A program made the position numbers and the translations under genes. This document shows positions 34,283 through 41,802 of a stretch of DNA of 64,000 nt, one piece after another. The notes under the pieces were generated by a model. That model worked only from the letters and a program-made list of their open reading frames with translations, did not search any database and had not been told where the DNA came from. Every line of letters begins with the position of its first letter. Within the stretch, counting starts at the first letter, position 1. The DNA is from DASQFQ01 sp963802905 (GTDB taxonomy: Bacteria; Actinomycetota; Thermoleophilia; Solirubrobacterales; Solirubrobacteraceae), in the NCBI GenBank assembly GCA_963802905.1, contig CAWDKH010000011.1:186001-250000 (forward strand). The letters run 5' to 3'.

Positions 34283-34461
34283 CGGCCCTCGCGGCGAACC
34301 CGCGATCCGGCGCTTGTGCAGGGCGGAGTACGGGGTTCGGTTACCCGTACTGCAAGCGGAGGTGGCCCGCACCAAGGGAAGCCTGTAGACCGCCTGTGTC
34401 CGGTGCGGACTGCCTGGGACCATCGGTTCCCTCCCCTCCCTCCCCCTGTACCGCTCCCCCT

Positions 34462-34971
34462 ATGCCCCGACGCCTCGATCCCGAAGCGGCGATCGGACAC
34501 CTGGACCGGCTCTACGCCGCCGCCCGCGCCCTCTGCGGCGATCCCCACCTCGCAGAGGACCTCGTCCAGGACACCTACGCCGCAGTCCTCTCACGCCCCC
34601 GCTGGCTCAGCGGCAGCGATGAGCTGGGCTACCTGCTCCGCGCCCTGCGCAACCGCTGGCGCGACGAGCTGCGCACCCGCGCGCGCCGGCCGCAGCCGGC
34701 GTCGCTCGACGACGAGAACGCGGAGCTTCCGCGCGCCGTCACGCCCTCGCCCGAGGCCGTGCTCGACGGCCGCGCCGTCCTCGACGTGGTCCACGAGCTC
34801 CCCAGCCCCTACCGCGAGACGCTCGTCGCCATCGACGTCATCGGCCTCTCCTACGCCGAGGGCGGCCAGGCGCTCGGCGTGCCCACCGGCACGGTGATGA
34901 GCCGCCTGCACCGCGGCCGCGCGAAGGTCGCCGAGCGGCTGCGCGCGCTGGAGCTCGCCCCCGCGTCCTGA
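34462..34971 (+). CDS. ECF-type sigma-70 factor
   Basis: A 169-residue sigma factor with region 2 (HLAEDLVQDTYAAVLSRP, ALRNRWRDELR) and region 4 (LPSPYRETLVAIDVIGLSYAEGG, then VPTGTVMSRLHRGRAKV). No separate anti-sigma gene adjoins it; the next gene, 13 bases on, is an AraC-type regulator. The 190 bases upstream, between it and the divergent histidine kinase, contain mostly C-rich sequence with no strong promoter that I can see. Confidence 0.88.
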   Translation: MPRRLDPEAAIGHLDRLYAAARALCGDPHLAEDLVQDTYAAVLSRPRWLSGSDELGYLLRALRNRWRDELRTRARRPQPASLDDENAELPRAVTPSPEAVLDGRAVLDVVHELPSPYRETLVAIDVIGLSYAEGGQALGVPTGTVMSRLHRGRAKVAERLRALELAPAS

Positions 34972-34984
34972 GAAGATCGGGCGC

Positions 34985-35416
34985 GTGCCCGATCCGATCC
35001 CGACGTACGTCCACCTCCTGCGGGCGAAGGACCTGATCGACCGCGCCTATGGCGAGCCGCTGGAGGTGCGCACGCTGGCCCGCGAGGCGTTCGCGTCGGA
35101 GGCGCACTTCATCCGCTCGTTCCGCGCCGCGTTCGGCGAGACCCCGCACCGCTACCTGCAGCGGCGGCGGGTCGAGCGCGCCCAGGAGCTGCTGCGGGCG
35201 ACCGGCGACTCCGTCACGGAGATCTCGCTCGCGGTCGGCTTCCGCAGCCTCGGCTCGTTCAGCACGACGTTCCGGCAGCTCACCGGCGCGTCGCCGAGCG
35301 GCTACCGCGCGGCCTGGCGGGGTGCGCCGGCGATCCCGGCCTGCCACACGCTGATGTGGAACCGAGCAGTTTCGGAGAAGCCGGACGGGGCGGGCGGCGC
35401 TAGCGTCGCCGCATGA
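34985..35416 (+). CDS. AraC-family transcriptional regulator (DNA-binding domain only)
   Basis: A 143-residue protein from a GTG start consisting almost wholly of the double HTH AraC domain: LRAKDLIDRAYGEPLEVRTL, SEAHFIRSFRAAFGETPHRY and VTEISLAVGFRSLGSFSTTF. No ligand-binding domain is present. The C-terminal ~25 residues (ACHTLMWNRAVSEKP) are the tail typical of small regulators paired with VOC proteins. Its stop overlaps the VOC gene that follows, a common pairing, so it likely regulates that gene. Confidence 0.88.
   Translation: MPDPIPTYVHLLRAKDLIDRAYGEPLEVRTLAREAFASEAHFIRSFRAAFGETPHRYLQRRRVERAQELLRATGDSVTEISLAVGFRSLGSFSTTFRQLTGASPSGYRAAWRGAPAIPACHTLMWNRAVSEKPDGAGGASVAA
35401..35406 (+). 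promoter_or_regulatory. Candidate leaderless -10 (TAGCGT) for the VOC gene
   Basis: TAGCGT ends 6 bases before the ATG at 35413, inside the end of the AraC-type gene. Confidence 0.4.
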
Positions 35417-35820
35417 TCACCAAGCTGACCCACAGCACCGTCTGGGTCCTCGACCAGGACGCGGCGCTCGACTTCTACACGGGCGTGCTCGGCTTCGAGG
35501 TACGCACCGACGCGAAGATGGATTCGTTCCGCTGGCTCACGGTGGGACCTCTGGACCAGCCCGACTTCGAGCTGATCCTCGCCGTGCCGGGCCCCCCGAT
35601 GCTCGACCCGGAGTCCGCGGAGCAGATCCGCGCCATGGTGGCGAAGGGCGCGCTCGGCGCGGGCGTGTTCGCCACCGACGACTGCCGGCGCTCCTACGAG
35701 GAGCTGAAGGAGCGCGGCGTGACGTTCCTGACGGAGCCGACCGAGCGCCAGTACGGCATCGAGGCGACGTTCCGGGACAACTCGGGCAACTGGTTCAGCC
35801 TGACGCAGCGCGCTGCCTAG
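35413..35820 (+). CDS. VOC-family protein paired with AraC regulator
   Basis: A 135-residue VOC protein: THSTVWVLDQDAALDFYTGV (first module strand with candidate metal-ligand His) and ATFRDNSGNWFSL (C-terminal strand). It overlaps the AraC-type gene by 4 bases (ATGA). Such AraC/VOC pairs are frequent in actinobacteria and may detoxify or sense a small molecule; the ligand is unknown. Confidence 0.85.
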   Translation: MITKLTHSTVWVLDQDAALDFYTGVLGFEVRTDAKMDSFRWLTVGPLDQPDFELILAVPGPPMLDPESAEQIRAMVAKGALGAGVFATDDCRRSYEELKERGVTFLTEPTERQYGIEATFRDNSGNWFSLTQRAA

Positions 35821-35846
35821 ATCTTTCCGCCGTCAACTATTTCATC

Positions 35847-36332
35847 ATGAACGGGGTGGAGCGTCTGCCCACCCGGCGGGATCTGGAGCGCCTCGGGGCG
35901 TGGGCGGACCTGCATCGCGCCGACACGCAGCTGCGTGCGGAGCTGAGCCGGCGGCTCGAGGAACATACGCAGACCACGCTGCTGGAGCACGAGGCGGTCC
36001 ACCGGCTCGTGATCGCTCCCGGGCGGCGGCTGACGATGTACGAGCTCGCCGACGCGCTGCTCGTGAGCCGCAGCGGGGTGACGCGCCTGATCGACCGCCT
36101 GGAGCAGCGCGGGTGGGTGGATCGCCGCACCGCGCCCCACGATCGTCGCGTGGTGCGGGCGGAGCTGACGCGCGAGGGGGCGGCGGCGTTCGCGCACATG
36201 GGCGCGGTGTTCGCCGCCGCCTTCGAGGAGCGCTTCGGCGGCGTGCTCTCGGACGAGGACGTCGCGGCGCTGCGCGGGGTGCTCGCCAAGCTGCTGGCGG
36301 CGAGCACCCCGAACGCGGCTAGCGAAGCTTGA
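35847..36332 (+). CDS. MarR-family transcriptional regulator
   Basis: A 161-residue MarR protein with a winged helix: LTMYELADALLVSRSGVTRL (recognition helix), DRLEQRGWVDRRTAPHDRR (wing with the conserved DRR) and dimerisation helices at both ends. No ribosome-binding site precedes the ATG. A small inverted repeat TTCAT-C-ATGAA overlaps the start codon and may be part of an autoregulatory site. Its 3' end overlaps the opposing secreted-protein gene by 14 bases. Confidence 0.88.
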   Translation: MNGVERLPTRRDLERLGAWADLHRADTQLRAELSRRLEEHTQTTLLEHEAVHRLVIAPGRRLTMYELADALLVSRSGVTRLIDRLEQRGWVDRRTAPHDRRVVRAELTREGAAAFAHMGAVFAAAFEERFGGVLSDEDVAALRGVLAKLLAASTPNAASEA

Positions 36333-37752
36333 TCTTGGCCGTGCCGGCGGCGCCGGCCTGGCTGACCTTGATCGTGAGCACGACCTTGCGCATCCGCTTG
36401 GCGGCGCGCTTGGCGGCCTTGGTGGGCTTGAGGCGGATCTTCACCGTGCCCGCCTGCTTGGCCTTCGTGTTGCCGCGGGCGACGATCGTCGTCGACGCGG
36501 CGGCGAAGCCCTTGCTGGCGATCCGGGCCGCCGACGCGCCGGCCTTGCCGCGCAGACCGACCCTGCGGGCGACCTTGGCCGGGATCGAGGCGGACGCGTC
36601 GATCCGGCCGGCCTTCGGCGCCGTGACCTTGAGCGTGATGCCCTTGGCGAACGCGGCGCGGGTGGGCTTGAGGGGGAACTGGACCTTGAGCCGCTTCGTG
36701 CCGCCGGAGCCGCCGGCCGGCTTGCCGCCGCCCGCGGCGCCGCCGCTCGGCTGACCACCGCCCACGCCGGCGACCGCGGCCACGTCGGCCCCGCCGAAGC
36801 TCGGCTGCGAGCCGCTGGCGGAGATCACGCGCGGCGGCGCGGTCAGAGTGCAGGTGTCGGTGCCCGCGGCCATGTTCGGCACGCCGGCGACCTTGATGCC
36901 CTCGTCGTCCTTCCAGGCCATCTGGCTGCCGTCGGGCGAGAACGTGAGGTTGCCCGAGTGCGCGGCCACCTGGATGTCGCAGGCGGCGACGAGGGCGCTC
37001 GGCACGGTGCCGGAGTGCTGGGCGACCGTGATGCCCTCAGCGCCGCCGTCCTGGAGCCACTCGATGGCGACCTGGTTGTTGGCCGGCGAGACCTCGGCGC
37101 GGCTGAGGTAGTAGCCCTCGCCGTGGGTCAGCCAGCCCTGGTAGGAGCTCGTGAACGGCGCCTCGGGGACGTCGGGCTGCACGAAGATGTTGCCGCCGGA
37201 GTCCGAGGACACGACGCGGGTCTTGTAGAAGGTCGGGTTGAACGCGTCCGAGGCGCCCTGCGGGTTCGTCGGATACGCGCCCTGGTTGTCGGAGAACGTC
37301 AGCCAGTAGCCGCGATACAGCGACTGGCAGGCGAAGCCGCAGTACTGGTAGCCGTAGGCGACCGCGTTGGAGTTCCAGTCCATGTCGAGGCCGATCGGGT
37401 AGACGGCGCCACCGATCGCGCCCGAGTAGACCGGCATCACGTTGGCGGTGACGAGCTTGCCGTCGGCGCCGTAGAGGTAGAGCACCGGGCGCTTGGAGCC
37501 GCCCTCGAACGTGTCGCGGTGCACGACGACGGTCTTGCCGTCGCGGCCCTGCGAGGGCACCTGCCAGGAGGCGTCTTCGGAGCCGCCGGAGGTCACCTGG
37601 ACCTTGCGGGCGCCGTCGGGCGAGGAGTACCAGAGGTTGTGTCCGTCGATGTAGGCAACGCTGGAAGCCGACGCGTCGGCGGGGGCGGGGGCAGCCACGG
37701 CCAGGACCACGACGAGCGCGGAGAGGAGGGAGAGGAGGAAGCGGGGAGGCAT
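36319..37752 (-). CDS. Secreted TolB/WD40-like protein with Lys/Ala-rich C-terminal domain
   Basis: A 477-residue exported protein. A signal peptide (FLLSLLSALVVVLAVAAPAPADA) is followed by a beta-propeller-like region beginning SSVAYIDGHNLWYSSPDG, with further repeats near FSDNQGAYPTNPQGASD and LTFSPDGSQMAWKDDEG. Several aromatic/cysteine-rich loops (YQYCGFACQSLY) follow. A Gly/Pro linker leads to a C-terminal Ig-like domain unusually rich in Lys, Ala and Arg, of a type repeated in secreted proteins of this lineage. No catalytic motif seen. It diverges from the B12-binding protein gene, sharing a 93-bp control region with an inverted repeat. Confidence 0.72.
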   Translation of the reverse strand: MPPRFLLSLLSALVVVLAVAAPAPADASASSVAYIDGHNLWYSSPDGARKVQVTSGGSEDASWQVPSQGRDGKTVVVHRDTFEGGSKRPVLYLYGADGKLVTANVMPVYSGAIGGAVYPIGLDMDWNSNAVAYGYQYCGFACQSLYRGYWLTFSDNQGAYPTNPQGASDAFNPTFYKTRVVSSDSGGNIFVQPDVPEAPFTSSYQGWLTHGEGYYLSRAEVSPANNQVAIEWLQDGGAEGITVAQHSGTVPSALVAACDIQVAAHSGNLTFSPDGSQMAWKDDEGIKVAGVPNMAAGTDTCTLTAPPRVISASGSQPSFGGADVAAVAGVGGGQPSGGAAGGGKPAGGSGGTKRLKVQFPLKPTRAAFAKGITLKVTAPKAGRIDASASIPAKVARRVGLRGKAGASAARIASKGFAAASTTIVARGNTKAKQAGTVKIRLKPTKAAKRAAKRMRKVVLTIKVSQAGAAGTAKIKLR

Positions 37753-37809
37753 GAGCGGGGATGGAACCGGAGCGCGATACCCCGGGCAATGGGGTTTCCC
37801 GACACCCCG

Positions 37810-37831
37810 GCGGTGCGGCCAGCCGCACCGC
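37810..37831. promoter_or_regulatory. 10-bp inverted repeat, candidate operator between divergent genes
   Basis: Arms GCGGTGCGGC and GCCGCACCGC are perfectly complementary with a 2-base centre (CA). The repeat sits immediately upstream of the TATCGT -10 candidate of the B12-binding gene and thus spans the -35/-10 spacer, a position where a bound protein would block RNA polymerase. Confidence 0.6.
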
Positions 37832-37832
37832 G

Positions 37833-37838
37833 TATCGT
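37833..37838 (+). promoter_or_regulatory. Candidate leaderless -10 (TATCGT) for the B12-binding gene
   Basis: TATCGT ends 7 bases before the ATG at 37846, with no ribosome-binding site, two bases downstream of the inverted repeat. Confidence 0.5.
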
Positions 37839-37845
37839 TCGGCTG

Positions 37846-38514
37846 ATGGACGTCGGCGAGCACCGCCGCGCGTACCTCGGCGCGCTGCAGGAGCGTGACG
37901 CGGCCGCGGCGCGGGCGGCGATCGACGGCGCGCTGGACGACGGCGTGACCGTGCCCGACGTGTATCTCGAGATCCTCGGGCCCGCGCTGCACGCGATCGG
38001 CGCCGACTGGGCGGCGGGCGAGATCGACATCGCGAGCGAGCACTACGCGACGGCGGTGACGATGACCGTGCTCGGCGCGCTCGGGCCGCAGATGCGCGCC
38101 GTGCCGAAGGACGGCCGGCTCGCGGTGGTCAGCGGAAGCCCGGAGGAGCGCCACGCGCTCGGCGTGCAGATGGTCGCCGACTTCCTCGAGGGCGACGGCT
38201 GGGAGGTGCTCAACCTCGGCGCCTCGACCCCTGCGCGCGACCTCGCCCGGCTCGCCGACGCCGAGCAGGCCGACGTCGTCGCGCTCTCCACCTCGACCCC
38301 GGCCGGGCTCCCGGGCACGGCGGAGGCGCTCTCGGAGCTCTCGATGCTGCGCCCGCGCCCGCTGGTGGTGCTGGGCGGCCGGCTGTGGACCGGCGAGGCG
38401 CGCCGCGAAGCCGAGGCGCTGGGCGCCGACCTCGTGCTCGACGGCCCGCGCGAGCTCGTCGCCCGGCTGCGCGAGCGCTTTCCGCCTTTACCTGACGAGG
38501 AGGAGCGCGGCTAG
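37846..38514 (+). CDS. Stand-alone cobalamin-binding protein, CarH/AerR-like photoreceptor
   Basis: A 222-residue protein made only of a B12-binding module: a four-helix cap (residues ~1-85) and a Rossmann-like domain (~90-215). The cap carries W-x9-EH (Trp55, Glu65, His66), and the Rossmann part starts with ERHALG (Glu101, His103, Gly106), the E/DxHxxG cobalamin ligand motif. This pair of motifs marks adenosylcobalamin light sensors such as CarH and LitR. Unlike those, there is no MerR-type DNA-binding domain, so it is more like short B12 anti-repressors (AerR type). Partner unknown. No carotenoid genes are in the window. Confidence 0.82.
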   Translation: MDVGEHRRAYLGALQERDAAAARAAIDGALDDGVTVPDVYLEILGPALHAIGADWAAGEIDIASEHYATAVTMTVLGALGPQMRAVPKDGRLAVVSGSPEERHALGVQMVADFLEGDGWEVLNLGASTPARDLARLADAEQADVVALSTSTPAGLPGTAEALSELSMLRPRPLVVLGGRLWTGEARREAEALGADLVLDGPRELVARLRERFPPLPDEEERG

Positions 38515-38517
38515 CCT
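38512..38517 (+). promoter_or_regulatory. Candidate leaderless -10 (TAGCCT) for the transglycosylase
   Basis: TAGCCT ends 7 bases before the GTG at 38525 and overlaps the stop codon of the B12-binding gene. Confidence 0.4.
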
Positions 38518-38524
38518 GGATTCG

Positions 38525-39982
38525 GTGCGCCAGCCGCGCCGATTGATCCCCCTTGCCGCCGTCCTCGTGGTGCTCGTCGCCATCGCGGGGCTGCTCGTCC
38601 GCGAGGACGAGAAGCTGCCCGGCGGCCTGCCCGCCGTGCCGACGCCGCCGGGGGCGAAGACCGACCGCGAGCGCACGCCGCTGCCCGATCCGTTCGCCTA
38701 CGACCCCGACCGCCGCAAGGAGTTCGAGGCACGGGCCACGGCCGGCACGAGCCACGTGCTGTACGCCCGCTCGCCGGGCGGCGCCGGCGTCACCGCCCAG
38801 CGGGTCGCGCGGTGGCGCCCGCAGATCGAGGCGGCGGCCAAGGCGGCCGACGTCGACCCCGACCGCCTCGAGGCGCTCGTGTTCCTCGAGAGCGCCGGGC
38901 GCCCCGACGCGATCGCCAGCGACACCGAAGGCGCCGTCGGTTTGACGCAGATCCTCGCCGAGACGGGCCAGAACCTGCTCGGCATGAAGATCGACGTCGC
39001 CCGCAGCCGCCACTACTCGCGCCGCATCCGCCGCGAGCTCTTGCGCGGCCACCTGATCGAGGTCCAGAAGCTCCAGCGCGCCCGCGCCAAGGTCGATCAG
39101 CGCTTCGATCCCGCCCAGGCGCTGCAGGCGACCGCGCGCTACCTGACGATGGCCAAGGAGCGCTTCAAGCGCGAGGACATGGCCTTCGTCTCCTACCACA
39201 TGGGCATGGGCAACCTCGAGGGCGTGCTGCGCGCCTACGGCGAGGACGACGTGCCCTACACGCAGGTCTACTTCGATTCGACGCCCAACCGCCACGCGGC
39301 CGCCTACGCGAAGCTCGCCTCGTTCGGCGACGACTCGTCGAACTACTGGTGGAAGCTCGGCGCGGCAGAGCGGATCATGGAGCTGAGCCGCCACGACGCC
39401 GGCAAGCTCGCGGCCCTCCAGGCGGCGCAGACGGCCAAGAACTCGGCCGAGGAGGTGCTGCACCCGCCCGCCTCGACGGAGCGCTACACGACGCCCGCGA
39501 GGCTGCAGAAGGCGTGGGAGGACGAGCAGCTGGTTGCGTTCCCGCGAGACGAGCGCGTGACCGGGCTGCGCGCGGACGCCCGCATGGGCGAGCTCGGGCG
39601 ACCCCGCACGCTCTACCAGGGGCTGCGTCCCGAGGCGCTCGCGACCGCGCTCTACATCGGCGCCCAGGTGCGCGCGCTGTCGGGCCAGGCGCCGCTGATC
39701 GTCACCTCCACGGTGCGCGACGACGCGTACCAGAAGCGCCTCGTGGCCCGCAACGGCGAGGCGACCCGCAACTTCTCCCTCCACACCACCGGCTGGGCGT
39801 TCGACATCGCCCGCAAGTACCGCTCCAAGGCCCACGCGCAGGCCTTCCAGTTCGTGCTCGATCGCCTGCAGGTGCTCGACGCGATCGCGTGGGTGCGAGA
39901 GCCCGGAGCGATCCACGTCACCGCCGCGCCGGAGGGGAAGGCCCTGCTCCCGCTGCTCAAGCGAGTACAACCAGGCGGATGA
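38525..39982 (+). CDS. Lytic transglycosylase with C-terminal DUF5715/M15-like domain
   Basis: A 485-residue exported cell-wall enzyme. One N-terminal membrane helix (LIPLAAVLVVLVAIAGLLV) is followed by an SLT-type transglycosylase domain with the catalytic Glu in ALVFLESAGRPDAIA and the GAVGLTQI motif. The C-terminal third (SGQAPLIVTSTVRDDAYQK, FSLHTTGWAFDIARKY, VREPGAIHVTA) has the His/Asp pattern of M15-like peptidases. The combination suggests cleavage of both glycan strands and peptides. The family assignment of the second domain is from memory of its motifs. Stop overlaps the dehalogenase ATG. Confidence 0.82.
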   Translation: MRQPRRLIPLAAVLVVLVAIAGLLVREDEKLPGGLPAVPTPPGAKTDRERTPLPDPFAYDPDRRKEFEARATAGTSHVLYARSPGGAGVTAQRVARWRPQIEAAAKAADVDPDRLEALVFLESAGRPDAIASDTEGAVGLTQILAETGQNLLGMKIDVARSRHYSRRIRRELLRGHLIEVQKLQRARAKVDQRFDPAQALQATARYLTMAKERFKREDMAFVSYHMGMGNLEGVLRAYGEDDVPYTQVYFDSTPNRHAAAYAKLASFGDDSSNYWWKLGAAERIMELSRHDAGKLAALQAAQTAKNSAEEVLHPPASTERYTTPARLQKAWEDEQLVAFPRDERVTGLRADARMGELGRPRTLYQGLRPEALATALYIGAQVRALSGQAPLIVTSTVRDDAYQKRLVARNGEATRNFSLHTTGWAFDIARKYRSKAHAQAFQFVLDRLQVLDAIAWVREPGAIHVTAAPEGKALLPLLKRVQPGG

Positions 39983-40857
39983 CCGACGCCATCCGCACCC
40001 CCGATCCGATCCTCGAGGGGCTGCCGGACTACCCCTACGAGCCGCACTACCGCACCGTCGACGGGCTGCGCCTGGCCCACGTCGACGAGGGCGACGGCCG
40101 TCCGGTGGTGATGTGGCACGGCGAGCCGACCTGGGGCTACCTGTGGCGCCACGTGCTCCCGCCGGTGCGCGACGCCGGCCACCGCGTGATCCTGCCCGAC
40201 CTCGCCGGCTTCGGCCGCTCGGACAAGCCGATCGAGCGCGATTGGTACTCCTACGACCGCCACGCCGCGATGGCCGCCACGCTGCTGGAGGACCTCGACG
40301 TGCGCGAGGCGACGTTCGTCGTCCACGACTGGGGCGGGCCGATCGGGCTGCGGCTCGCCGTCGAGCACCCCGACCGCGTCGCGCGGCTCGTGGTCATGGA
40401 CACCGGCCTGTTCACCGGCGAGCAGACGCTGAGCGACGCCTGGCACGCGTTCCACGCCTTCGTCGAGCGCACCGAGGACCTGCCGGTCGGGATGCTCGTT
40501 CGCCGCGGCTGCCACCGCGACCCCGGCGACGACGTCGCCGCCGCCTACGACGCCCCGTTCCCGAGCATCGCGGCCAAGGCGGGTGCCCGCGCGTTCCCCG
40601 GTCTGATCCCCCAGCGGCCCGACGCGCCCGGCGCCGCGGAGGGCCGGAAGGTGCTGGCGGCCCTGCGCGAGGACGAGCGGCCGCTGTTGATGCTGTGGGG
40701 CGAGCAGGACCCGGTCCTGCCGCCCAAGGTCGGCGAGGCGTTTGCGCGCGCTCTCGGGCAGCCCGCGCCCCGCCTCATCGGCGAGGCGGGGCACTTCCTG
40801 CAGGAGGATCAGGGGCCGCTGGTCGGCGCGACGATCGCCGACTGGCTCAGCAGCTAG
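39979..40857 (+). CDS. Haloalkane dehalogenase (HLD-I-like)
   Basis: Hydrolyses carbon-halogen bonds in halogenated alkanes. The 292-residue alpha/beta hydrolase has WHGEPTWGYLWR (oxyanion region, with Glu49), the Asp nucleophile with adjacent halide-binding Trp in VVHDWGGPIG (Asp117, Trp118), LLMLWGEQDPVLPP (acid region) and the catalytic His272 in EAGHFLQED. An Asp nucleophile instead of Ser is what separates dehalogenases from esterases. Motifs resemble DhlA/DhmA-type enzymes. Physiological substrate is unknown. Overlaps the upstream transglycosylase by ATGA; converges with an SDR gene. Confidence 0.85.
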   Translation: MTDAIRTPDPILEGLPDYPYEPHYRTVDGLRLAHVDEGDGRPVVMWHGEPTWGYLWRHVLPPVRDAGHRVILPDLAGFGRSDKPIERDWYSYDRHAAMAATLLEDLDVREATFVVHDWGGPIGLRLAVEHPDRVARLVVMDTGLFTGEQTLSDAWHAFHAFVERTEDLPVGMLVRRGCHRDPGDDVAAAYDAPFPSIAAKAGARAFPGLIPQRPDAPGAAEGRKVLAALREDERPLLMLWGEQDPVLPPKVGEAFARALGQPAPRLIGEAGHFLQEDQGPLVGATIADWLSS

Positions 40858-41753
40858 GCGGCCGCCGGCGTCTTCGGCTCGTCGGCCGCGGCCTCGGCGA
40901 CGACCGCCTCGGCGGCCGGCGCGCTCTTGGCCGCGCGCTGCTCGTACGCGGCGCGGGCGCTCTTGTCGGCCTGGAGCAGCGACTTGCCGCCCATCTTGCG
41001 CCCGAGCCACTCCGAGAGCGACCGCGGGCTCAGCGCCGCCGAGCGGACGAGGCCCACGAGCGACTTCGGCACGTAGACGTCGTAGCGCCCGAACTTCAGC
41101 GCGTCGACGACGGCCTCCGCGACGTCCTCGGGCGTCTGGCGCTTGACCCCCTTGAGCTCGTTCGTGCCCGCGATCAGCTCCGTGTTGACGAACGCCGGCA
41201 TCACGACGTGGACCTCGACGCCGGTGCCGTACAGCTCGCCGCGGATCGACTCGGAGAGGCCGACGACGCCGTGCTTACAGGCGGCGTAGGTCGCCCCGCC
41301 GGGAGCGCCGAACTTGCCCGCGATCGAGGCGACGTTGACGATGTGGCCGGTGCCGCGCGGCTTCATGCGCCGCATGGCCTCCTTGGAGCCGTGGATGACG
41401 GCGTGGAGGTTGAGCTCGAGCTGGCGGATCGCGGTCGCGTCCGTCTCCTCCTCGAACGGGCCGATCGGCATGATCCCGGCGTTGTTGACGATCACGTCGA
41501 TCGGGCCGAGGCGCTGCTCGACGTCGTCGAGCGCGGCGGTGAAGGCGGGGCGATCGGTGACGTCGAGGGCGAGGCCGATCGCGCCGGCGCCTGCCTCAGC
41601 CGCGGCCTCCTCGGCGACGGTGCCGTCGAGGTCCGCGATCGCGACGCGGACGCCCTCACGGGCGAGCGAGCGTGAGATCGCCTTGCCGATGCCGCGGCCG
41701 CCGCCGGTGACGACGGCGACCTTTCCGGCTAGGGAGCGGGGCTGTTTTGCCAT
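40854..41753 (-). CDS. Short-chain dehydrogenase/reductase
   Basis: A 299-residue classical SDR: VVTGGGRGIGKAIS (cofactor motif), ADLDG (Asp favouring NAD), NNAGIMPIG, active-site Ser in NVASIAGKFG and YAACKHG (YxxxK). It carries a ~40-residue Ala/Glu/Lys-rich C-terminal extension (SARAAYEQRAAKSAPAAEA). The ATG follows GAGGAGG at good spacing. A 9-bp inverted repeat upstream overlaps a TAGCTT promoter element. It converges on the dehalogenase gene; a link between the two is possible but unproven. Confidence 0.88.
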   Translation of the reverse strand: MAKQPRSLAGKVAVVTGGGRGIGKAISRSLAREGVRVAIADLDGTVAEEAAAEAGAGAIGLALDVTDRPAFTAALDDVEQRLGPIDVIVNNAGIMPIGPFEEETDATAIRQLELNLHAVIHGSKEAMRRMKPRGTGHIVNVASIAGKFGAPGGATYAACKHGVVGLSESIRGELYGTGVEVHVVMPAFVNTELIAGTNELKGVKRQTPEDVAEAVVDALKFGRYDVYVPKSLVGLVRSAALSPRSLSEWLGRKMGGKSLLQADKSARAAYEQRAAKSAPAAEAVVAEAAADEPKTPAAA

Positions 41754-41776
41754 AGGGAAGCGGTCCTCCTCGGGAA

Positions 41777-41800
41777 AGCTACGGTCCTGAAACCGTAGCT
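41777..41800 (-). promoter_or_regulatory. 9-bp inverted repeat, candidate operator upstream of SDR
   Basis: Arms AGCTACGGT and ACCGTAGCT pair perfectly around a 6-base spacer. On the reverse strand the downstream arm runs into TAGCTT, a plausible -10 box about 20 bases before the GAGGAGG ribosome site. A TetR-type operator is the best guess; a terminator for the preceding gene is the alternative. Confidence 0.5.
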
Positions 41801-41802
41801 GA

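Noticed and set aside
36319..37845. Forward open frame upstream of the B12-binding gene (from 36958)
   Set aside because: It is antisense to the secreted protein gene; B12-domain homology begins at the ATG at 37846.
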